Shown: one piece after another, positions 58,369 to 64,000 of the stretch
Layout: every line of letters begins with the position of its first letter
Position numbering within the stretch: position 1 is the stretch's first letter
Source: JALYGY01 sp963800975
GTDB taxonomy: Bacteria > Actinomycetota > Rubrobacteria > Rubrobacterales > Rubrobacteraceae
Reading direction: 5' to 3'
Assembly (NCBI GenBank): GCA_963800975.1
Contig: CAWDDB010000012.1
Coordinates: forward strand, 310,001 to 374,000
Length of the DNA stretch: 64,000 bases
Notes under the pieces: generated by a model
The model's input: only the letters and a program-made list of their open reading frames with translations
Told to the model about the DNA's origin: nothing
Database searches by the model: none
Position numbers and translations under genes: made by a program

Positions 58369-58574
58369 CCGCGTAGCCCCGGTCCTATGCCGACAGAGTC
58401 CCCGCAACGGTCCGGGGGCGTATCTTCCTCATAGTACCCACCGCGTCAGACCCGTACCCTGGTAGGGGCCTGGCCCGTCTGGACCGCGGCCGAGCCTCGT
58501 TCTCGAGTCGCGAAATTGCGTAGCCCGTTTGCGTAAGGTTACGGATGCTCTCCTTGTCCTCCGCGATCTATGCT
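58369..58574 (+). promoter_or_regulatory. Repeat-derived control region with palindrome and TATGCT box
   Basis: GCGTAGCCCCGGTCCTATGC (58369-58388) is a partial dispersed-repeat copy. TGCGTAAGGTTACGGA at 58530-58545 is a near-palindrome. TATGCT at 58569-58574 is 23 bases after it. The leader to the next start codon matches the one at 29.5 kb. Confidence 0.65.
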
Positions 58575-58615
58575 GCCTTCGTTACTAGAGGCGGAATAGG
58601 AAGTAGAGAGGGATC

Positions 58616-59218
58616 ATGCTCAGGAGCGTAGCGGCACGAGCACTGTGGTTGACCAAGGGGGCGGCCCTGTTCGGGGGGGCGGTGGTGACGCTCGCGCTCG
58701 TTCTGGGCGTGGGGACCGTGGCTTTGGCGGCCGTACCCGGAGACCCCTTCAAGCTGGGCAGGACCAACACCATAGACAACATGAGCACGTTGGTCGGCAG
58801 CGCCTCGGGTACCTTGCTCAGGATCAACAACAACGGAGGCGGCCCGGCCCTGGACCTGCGGGTCGAGGAGGGCGAGGCCCCCATGAACGTCAGCTCCGAC
58901 GCCCTGGTCGACGACTTCAACGCGGACCAACTCGACGGCCAGAGCGCGAACGATTTCGTCTCGGAGGACAAGACCTACACGACCTCGGCCTTCAAAGACG
59001 GAACCGGAGGAGGCGCGGACGTGGAGGCGTTCGTGGAGTGCGATCCTGGAGACAGGATCCTGGGCGGCGGCGGTGGCATCCCCGCCCCCTCCCCCGACCC
59101 CGTGCGGGTGAGCGAACCCTTCGGCGGCGACGGTTGGAGGGTGATCTCGCAGGACAACGGTAGTGGCAGCGGTGTCTTCGCGAGGGCCATCTGCGCCGAC
59201 TTCCCGCCGCTGAGGTAG
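58616..59218 (+). CDS. Secreted AVPGDPF-type protein, paralogue 2
   Basis: The protein (200 aa) has a signal peptide ending TVALA-AVPGD, then NTIDNMSTLVG, LDLRVEEGEAPM and NADQLDGQSA, the shared N-terminal region. The C-terminal region has VECDPGDRILGGGGGIPAPS and FARAICADF, a two-cysteine plan like paralogues 1 and 3 but with different loops. ATG 58616 follows a GAAGTAGAGAGG leader. Exported; function unknown. Confidence 0.7.
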   Translation: MLRSVAARALWLTKGAALFGGAVVTLALVLGVGTVALAAVPGDPFKLGRTNTIDNMSTLVGSASGTLLRINNNGGGPALDLRVEEGEAPMNVSSDALVDDFNADQLDGQSANDFVSEDKTYTTSAFKDGTGGGADVEAFVECDPGDRILGGGGGIPAPSPDPVRVSEPFGGDGWRVISQDNGSGSGVFARAICADFPPLR

Positions 59219-59340
59219 CGGCCCACGGCGAAGGTTCGGGAGGACGAATGGAGCTGGTAGTGGGAGCGGTACGGTGCGGTGAGATGCGCCGCTCCCCCTG
59301 TTCACCCAACGTCGCAGAGGAGAGCTAGGAGGTAGGACGC

Positions 59341-60030
59341 ATGGCGAGGGCGGGCGAGGAGCTCCATAACCCGGTTCAGGGGGACTGGATCGTTTTTCGA
59401 GAGACTGCTCGGGATACGGGCGGGGAGCTGTTGAGCGCCGAGCTCCTCGTCTCGCCCAAAGCCGCCGGCCCGCCGGCACACGTCCACCCTCTCCAGGAAG
59501 AGCGCTTCGAGGTCCTCTCTGGCACCATTCGCGCCCGCCTGGGCAACCAGGAAAGGAGCCTCCCGGAGGGAGAACGCATGACCGTCGCGCCAGGCACGCC
59601 CCACACGTGGTGGAACGACGGCGAGGTAGACGCGCGCGTCTCGCTCGAACTTCGTCCGGCCTTGAACAGCGAGGTAGGCTTCGAGACCATCTACGGGCTG
59701 GCCCGAGACGGCAAGACCAACAAGGACGGCGTCCCCAGCTTGTTGCAGCTAGCCGTCATGCTCGGCGGCGTCAACAGGGGCGAGCTCTACCTCGCACATC
59801 CACCCATACCGGTACAGAAGGCGCTATTCGCGGCGCTCGCTCCGGTGGGGAGGCTGCTCGGGTACAAGGACCGCTACCCGAATTACAGCTCAGTGGGGGG
59901 CCCAAGAGTCGAGGGAGGTGCCCCGCCCTCCACAAGGAGTGTGATGGCCAGGGGGGTGGCCCTGGTGGTACCGTTGTTGGTGGCATCCCTATTCTTGTTT
60001 AGGGGGGCGCGTCGACTAAGGAAAGGATAG
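59341..60030 (+). CDS. Cupin-domain protein with C-terminal membrane helix
   Basis: The 229-residue protein has a cupin barrel: PPAHVHPLQEERFEVLSGTI with the metal-binding His, His and Glu, then PHTWWNDGEVDARVSLELRP with the last His. The C-terminal GVALVVPLLVASLFLFRGAR is a membrane helix, so the cupin is membrane-tethered. AGGAGG precedes ATG 59341 at 9 bases. Substrate unknown. Confidence 0.8.
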   Translation: MARAGEELHNPVQGDWIVFRETARDTGGELLSAELLVSPKAAGPPAHVHPLQEERFEVLSGTIRARLGNQERSLPEGERMTVAPGTPHTWWNDGEVDARVSLELRPALNSEVGFETIYGLARDGKTNKDGVPSLLQLAVMLGGVNRGELYLAHPPIPVQKALFAALAPVGRLLGYKDRYPNYSSVGGPRVEGGAPPSTRSVMARGVALVVPLLVASLFLFRGARRLRKG

Positions 60031-60084
60031 CCTCGCGGCCCCTCAGACTGCCGGCGATAGTCTCTATTCACGGGAGTGCGTAGA

Positions 60085-60225
60085 GAGACTGTCTGGAAAC
60101 TCCTAGCGGGCTCCATTTCGTGGTCCCACGAGCCTACGTAACGGGACGAAATAGTGCACTTTTGGCGCTGCGCGCTTCTTGGAAGCGCGCGATCCGGCTC
60201 GTCCAGATACTTTCCAGACAGTCTC
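60085..60225 (+). mobile_element. 141-bp MITE with IS5-like ends and TAGA target duplication
   Basis: GAGACTGTCTGGAAACT on the left and ACTTTCCAGACAGTCTC on the right are inverted repeats with one mismatch, and TAGA flanks both ends (60081-60084 and 60226-60229). The inside has no gene. Removing the element and one TAGA restores a dispersed-repeat copy (GTGCGTAGAAGG followed by TTCTCGGAAGTCCGC at 60237). Confidence 0.85.
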
Positions 60226-60236
60226 TAGAAGGAAGA

Positions 60237-60328
60237 TTCTCGGAAGTCCGCGCCAGGAAAGTCGCGAGATTGAGTAACCCGAATGCGTAATTCTACGGAT
60301 GAGCACGACCCCCTCCGTCCCCTACGCT
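60237..60328 (+). promoter_or_regulatory. Repeat core, degenerate palindrome and TACGCT box before paralogue 3
   Basis: The repeat core TTCTCGGAAGTCCGC is at 60237-60251, TGCGTAATTCTACGGA at 60284-60299 is a worn version of the palindrome, and TACGCT at 60323-60328 is 23 bases further. Confidence 0.55.
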
Positions 60329-60372
60329 GCCCCCTAGTCGAAAACGGGAACACGAAGGAGGCAGAAGAGATC

Positions 60373-61128
60373 ATGCTCAAGAGCGCGGCAAGCAAGGCTA
60401 TGTGGTTGGCCAAGGGGATGGCCCTGTTCTGGGGGGCGGTGATGACGCTCGCCCTCGTGTTCGGAGCGGCCTCCATGGCGCTGGCCGCCAACGGCCAGCC
60501 GTTCCTGCTGGGGAAGGCGACCAACGCGGCCACCGCCCTAACCAAGCTCACCGCCAACGTGAACGGAAGCGCCATGCAGGTGCAGAACACTAACGCCGGA
60601 TCTGACGACACGGCGCTCTCCCTCACCGTGCAGCCCGGGGAGGCGCCGATGAGGGTCAACTCGGATGGCAGGGTGGCCAACCTCAACGCCGACGAGCTGG
60701 ACGGCAAGAACTCCACGCAGTTCCTGGGCGTGGACGCCAAGGCCAGGGACGCGGCCAGGGCCGACTTCGCTGATACCGCCGGGCTAGCCCAGAACGCGCA
60801 GGTGGCCGACGATGCGGACAAGCTCGACGGCAAGAGCGCGAACGAGATAGGGGTGAACGGCCTGGTGCAGGTCAACGCCGACAGCGCCTTCAACTCGGAC
60901 TCCTCCAAGGTCGCGACGGCGAACTGCCCGGCCGGGAAGGTGCTCGTGGGTACCGGCTACCGCGTCGTCGAAGGCCAAGAGGGGACCTTCCCGAACGAAA
61001 GGGCGAACGTCGTGGTCGATGTGGTAGACCCCGGTCCCAAGTCCGTTCTCGTGGTAGCAACTGAGGACGAGGCGCTTGTCACCAGCTGGGGCCTGACTGC
61101 CAAGGCGATCTGCGCCACCGCGCCGTAG
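60373..61128 (+). CDS. Secreted AVPGDPF-type protein, paralogue 3
   Basis: The 251-residue protein has a signal peptide ending SMALA-ANGQP, ATNAATALTKL, a TALSL-like strand and two copies of the motif NADELDGKNS / DKLDGKSA, with an Ala/Asp-rich helical insert between. The C-terminal part has ANCPAGKVLVGTGYR and AKAICATAP, nearly the same ending as paralogue 1. ATG 60373 was chosen because of the GGAGGCAGAAGAG leader. Exported; function unknown. Confidence 0.7.
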   Translation: MLKSAASKAMWLAKGMALFWGAVMTLALVFGAASMALAANGQPFLLGKATNAATALTKLTANVNGSAMQVQNTNAGSDDTALSLTVQPGEAPMRVNSDGRVANLNADELDGKNSTQFLGVDAKARDAARADFADTAGLAQNAQVADDADKLDGKSANEIGVNGLVQVNADSAFNSDSSKVATANCPAGKVLVGTGYRVVEGQEGTFPNERANVVVDVVDPGPKSVLVVATEDEALVTSWGLTAKAICATAP

Positions 61129-61158
61129 CGCGGCGAGGAGGTAGCGGGAAACTCCTTC

Positions 61159-61187
61159 GGGGGCCGGGCCACGACGCTCCGGCCCCC
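61159..61187 (+). terminator. GGGGGCCGG hairpin after paralogue 3
   Basis: GGGGGCCGG and CCGGCCCCC form a 9-bp stem with an 11-base loop, 30 bases after the stop. Confidence 0.6.
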
Positions 61188-61222
61188 ACCCGCCCCTATC
61201 CACCCACTTCGGGGAACATCAA

Positions 61223-61372
61223 TTCTCGGAAGTCCGCGTAGCCCCGGTCCCATACCAGGGTATGGTCCAGGGCCGTCTGGACCGGGGCCGAGCCTTATCC
61301 ACTAGGCGCGAAGTTGCGTAGCCCGGATGCGTAAGGTTACGCATGCACTCTTCGTCCTCCGCAGCCTATGAT
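61223..61372 (+). promoter_or_regulatory. Best copy of the repeat-palindrome-promoter region
   Basis: The repeat core TTCTCGGAAGTCCGCGTAG begins at 61223. ATGCGTAAGGTTACGCAT at 61327-61344 is a perfect 8+2+8 palindrome. TATGAT at 61367-61372 is 22 bases further, and the start codon of paralogue 4 is at 61410. Confidence 0.7.
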
Positions 61373-61409
61373 GCCTTCGTTACTACAGACGAGAGAGGAA
61401 GTGGAGATC

Positions 61410-62165
61410 ATGCTAAGGAGCGTAGCGGGCAAGGTCGCGTGGGTTGGGAGGAGCGCAGCAATGGTGTTCGGGCTGGCCCTGGTGTTGGCGCTGGTGCTGG
61501 GTGTGGGGACGATGGCCCTCGCAGCGGTGCCTGGGGACCCCTTCGAGCTGGGGCAGACCAACACCATCAACAACGCCCTCACCAAGCTTACGGGCTCCAA
61601 CGCGGGCACCATGCTCACGGTGGACAACAACTCGAGCGCATCCGGAGCGCGGGCATTGGACCTGAGGGTGGAGCCCGGCAAGCAGCCCCTGAACGTCAAC
61701 GCGGAGGCGGGCAAGGCTGGCAACCTAAACGCAGACGAGCTCGATGGCAAGGACGCCGCCGGGCTCGTGCGCGTCGCGTTCTTCGAAGGGGCCAGCCCGC
61801 TGCCAAGGGGGGAAAACGGGACGCTGGCCACCACGACCATCACCGCCCCGGCTTCCGGCTTCCTCGTCATCGACGCCAACGCCAACATCTTTAGTTTCAC
61901 CCAGTCAGACGTTGTTACGTGCCAGATCGAGGTCGACGACGAGGAGGAGTCCCTCGGTTCGATCAGGAACGTAGAGTTCAACGGCGCCGAAGACGTCAAC
62001 GAGCAAGAGACCTGCTCGACCAACGCGGTGGTACCCGTCTCGGCGGGCCAGCACACCGTCGACCTCGAGGTCGTTGGTGTCGGGTTCGCCGACACGCGCT
62101 TCGGATTTACCGCGCTGTCGGCGATCTACGTGCCGTTCGGGGCCACGGGCTCCCCGCCTGAGTAG
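61410..62165 (+). CDS. Secreted AVPGDPF-type protein, paralogue 4
   Basis: The 251-residue protein has a signal peptide ending MALA-AVPGD and then the same conserved region as paralogue 1, with about 94% DNA identity over some 230 bp. After NADELDGKDA it changes to an unrelated C-terminal domain, beginning VRVAFFEGASPL and rich in beta strands (FLVIDANANIFSF, HTVDLEVVGVGF), with two other cysteines. ATG 61410 follows AGGAAGTGGAG. It shows that the N-terminal region is combined with different C-terminal domains. Confidence 0.7.
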   Translation: MLRSVAGKVAWVGRSAAMVFGLALVLALVLGVGTMALAAVPGDPFELGQTNTINNALTKLTGSNAGTMLTVDNNSSASGARALDLRVEPGKQPLNVNAEAGKAGNLNADELDGKDAAGLVRVAFFEGASPLPRGENGTLATTTITAPASGFLVIDANANIFSFTQSDVVTCQIEVDDEEESLGSIRNVEFNGAEDVNEQETCSTNAVVPVSAGQHTVDLEVVGVGFADTRFGFTALSAIYVPFGATGSPPE

Positions 62166-62743
62166 GGCGTCCCTGCCCCAAGGGTCTCCCCTAACCACCC
62201 GACTTCGTAGAGCCCCGATTCTCGGAAGTTGGGGTAGCAAGCTCCGGCCGTTCGGGCCCGTTTGAGAGCCCACCTGAGCCCCTCGGACGCCCTCGCCTCC
62301 GATAACCGCACCACTTCGCCACAGACGCGGCGAGGAATCGTTGCAAGCGGTTGCGACTTGCTACCGTAGGACTTCCCGAGAATTCTAGGAAGAGTTCTCA
62401 AAAGTCGAGCACCCGGACAAGGCCTATAGGACCGGGGCGGAGCCAGATTCCGCGAACTTCGCCTTGAGGGGGTGCTCCGAAGTTCGCTACCCGCAGTGGC
62501 GTTTCGGCAAAGGGAGACTGCGGGCGGTTTGGGCCTTGTGCCCCATGTCGCAAGCGTGCTACGCTGCCCGGATCGGAAACGCGCTACCCGCTAGGTAGAG
62601 GCTAGGAACTTCGCCCCTCCGTTTGGGCACCCATGGGGCGTGGGGAGCCAGTGGTGCAACCGGCTACCGCAAAAGAGGCATCGTGGGATGGCTCTCGGGG
62701 GTGCCGGTTCCGCGTTGTGCAGGCTCCACAAAGGGGTAGAGCG
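62166..62743 (+). repeat. Gap with three degenerate dispersed-repeat copies
   Basis: Copies of the repeat core are at 62219-62230 (TTCTCGGAAGTT), near 62394 (GTTCTCAAAAGTCGAGC) and near 62474 (GCTCCGAAGTTCGC). No gene was seen. Confidence 0.5.
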
Positions 62744-63160
62744 ATGAGGAGAGCGGTGCTGCTGGCGACGACGATGGCTATCGTGGCGGTGCTGGCGGCG
62801 GGGATGGCGTCCGCCGATCCGGTGAACAGCAAGAAAGTCCAGATCAACACCTTCGACTGCGGCGGCGAGCCGGTGACGGTGACCTATCTATTGAACCCCG
62901 CGGTGGTCTTCAACGTGGTCGACACCACGGGCAACTTCGTGTTCACGCGGGCAGAGGGCACGGAAACCATCACCGACCCCGAGACCGGAGAAGTGGTCGA
63001 CGAAAACGAGATCGAGTTCCCCATAGGCCAAGGGAAAAAGAAGGGCCTCCAGGGCAGCCTGACCACGTGTGACTCCACCATCACCTTCGAGGTCCCGGAG
63101 GTCGGGACGGTCACATTGGACCTTACGTTCACCGGCTTCTTCACCCCACGCAAGGGCTAA
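62744..63160 (+). CDS. Small secreted protein
   Basis: The 138-residue protein has a signal peptide (LLATTMAIVAVLAAGMASA, cleaved before DPVNS) and a beta-rich mature part with FDCGGEPVTVTYLLNPAVVF and TTCDSTITFEVPEVGTVTLD. The two cysteines probably form a disulfide. The C-terminal FTGFFTPRKG is short. ATG 62744 follows AAGGGG. It is not a member of the AVPGDPF family. Confidence 0.65.
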   Translation: MRRAVLLATTMAIVAVLAAGMASADPVNSKKVQINTFDCGGEPVTVTYLLNPAVVFNVVDTTGNFVFTRAEGTETITDPETGEVVDENEIEFPIGQGKKKGLQGSLTTCDSTITFEVPEVGTVTLDLTFTGFFTPRKG

Positions 63161-63213
63161 CGGAGGGCCGGAAGTTGGGGAAGGCAGCCACTCGATAGTC
63201 GAGCGTACTTTTA

Positions 63214-63239
63214 GGGCCGGGGCGTAGCATCCCCGGCCC
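63214..63239 (+). terminator. GGGCCGGGG hairpin after the small secreted gene
   Basis: GGGCCGGGG and CCCCGGCCC form a perfect 9-bp stem with an 8-base loop, 54 bases after the stop. Confidence 0.6.
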
Positions 63240-63261
63240 ATCCACATGACCTTATTCACCG

Positions 63262-63493
63262 TACGTCGTGGAAGGTGTGTTCTCGGAAGTCCACACAGCC
63301 CCGGTCCTATGCGGTATACATCCCGCACCCGTACAAGGAGCGCATCTTCCTCATAATGCCCCGCGGTAGGTACCAGCTCGCGGCGGTCCTGGCCCGTTAG
63401 GATCGGGGCAGAGCCTTATTCTCGAGTCGCAAAGATGCGTAGCCCGGATAGGTAACCTTACGCATGCGCCCACCTCCCCCAATCCCCTAGGCT
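63262..63493 (+). promoter_or_regulatory. Repeat copy, palindrome half and TAGGCT box before the last gene
   Basis: A dispersed-repeat copy (TTCTCGGAAGTCC at 63280-63292) is followed by GGTAACCTTACGCAT (63451-63465), a variant of the palindrome, and TAGGCT at 63488-63493, 22 bases further. A five-codon frame at 63532 lies in the longer leader. Confidence 0.5.
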
Positions 63494-63623
63494 GCTCTCG
63501 TCGTGCGAAGACGAAGAACGGGAGGTGAGAATGGGAAGGCGAGGCTAAGGATCGATTGGGACCGGACGGTATGCAAGTGGACGGCGACAAAGACGAGGCG
63601 AAAGCCGTAAGGAGGTACGACCG

Positions 63624-64000
63624 ATGCAAGCAAGTATTCAGCGCAAGGTTTTGACGGGGCTGGCCGCGGTGGTGGCGAGCGTGCTGTTGGCGACGCTGGG
63701 CGCCGGGGTGGCCTGGGCGCTGCCCGACTGCACCATCGATCCGCTGGCCCTCTGCCAGGGTACATTCGCCGCCGATGACTTCGAGGGCGAGGACGTGCCC
63801 GACGGCGTCGCTGGCGCAAGGGACACCATCAGGGGCTATTGGGGCAGAGACGCCGCCAGCGGGAACGGTGGCAACGACACGATCTTCGGTAGCGATGGCC
63901 GGGACGGCGACCTTGCCGGTACCGGTCCCTTGGACGGCGACAGGGGTAACGACACCGTCGACGGCGGCCCCGACGCCGACTTCTGGCTACTTGGCGACCT
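63624..64000 (+). CDS. Secreted RTX-type calcium-binding repeat protein (3' truncated by window edge)
   Basis: ATG 63624 follows AAGGAGG and starts a signal peptide (LTGLAAVVASVLLATLGAGV, ending AWA). The mature part begins LPDCTIDPLALCQGTF and moves into nonapeptide repeats, GGNDTIFGSDG, DGDRGNDTVDGGPDADF, the hemolysin-type calcium-binding pattern. Only 125 residues are visible; the gene continues beyond the window. Such repeats fold on calcium outside the cell. Confidence 0.8.
   Translation, partial: MQASIQRKVLTGLAAVVASVLLATLGAGVAWALPDCTIDPLALCQGTFAADDFEGEDVPDGVAGARDTIRGYWGRDAASGNGGNDTIFGSDGRDGDLAGTGPLDGDRGNDTVDGGPDADFWLLGD

Noticed and set aside
1..64000. CRISPR arrays, rRNA operons, replication origins
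   Set aside because: No regularly spaced repeat arrays with unique spacers, no rRNA-like segments and no DnaA-box cluster were seen by eye.

Overview
The window is high-GC DNA with Shine-Dalgarno starts, many GTG/TTG starts and TAGAAT/TATGCT-like -10 boxes. It looks like an actinobacterial chromosome, most likely a Rubrobacter-type organism. That guess rests on the protein families recognised (secreted AVPGDPF-type proteins, DUF7144, DUF1059/BTAD, SARP-like regulators, Lgt with secreted propellers) and not on a marker gene; no rRNA or intact tRNA is present.\n\nLayout. 1-20.9 kb is a surface-polysaccharide locus: O-antigen-ligase end, GT2 and GT4 glycosyltransferases, three sulfotransferases (one broken), a WecG/TagA enzyme, a priming glycosylphosphotransferase, UDP-glucose dehydrogenase, UDP-glucuronate decarboxylase, a sulfatase-fold protein with Thr at the formylglycine site, and a Wzx flippase fused to an extra membrane domain. 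Lgt, two secreted propellers and a metallophosphoesterase lie inside it. 21-25.5 kb is housekeeping: a YedY/sulfite-oxidase-like molybdoenzyme, a methyltransferase, pgi and nth. 25.4-34.9 kb looks like a decayed integrative element. It has a serine integrase whose 3' end lies antisense to nth, a frameshifted XRE gene, trains of very small genes, gene fragments, and the 3' half of a tRNA-Val(CAC). 35-42.8 kb is a second glycan module: a TIM-barrel glycosidase-like protein, a processive GT2 synthase and a HEAT-repeat membrane protein on one strand; a receiver lacking its phospho-Asp, a sortase-type nuclease with an amber stop after its signal peptide, and a GH16 glucanase on the other. 43-51.5 kb carries small membrane proteins, HU, a VRR-NUC-like nuclease, an XRE regulator, and a train of DUF4352 and small proteins sharing one ribosome-binding-site cassette. 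51.8-57.6 kb is a run of unrelated single genes (CPBP protease, VOC, BTAD regulator with DUF1059, MOSC, DUF4242, two GNATs). 58.6-64 kb, with a member at 29.5 kb, is an array of secreted paralogues with a shared promoter architecture, set among dispersed intergenic repeats and a MITE.\n\nHow the genes work together. The first locus can supply UDP-GlcA and UDP-xylose, prime and assemble a glycan on a lipid carrier, flip and ligate it, and probably sulfate it. The second is a self-contained synthase plus hydrolase system with a degenerate regulator. The right end makes a set of exported proteins with a common N-terminal region and exchangeable C-terminal regions; a palindrome sits 22-23 nt upstream of the -10 box at four of these loci. 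Several genes are broken by single-base indels, so either the region is decaying or the assembly has local errors.
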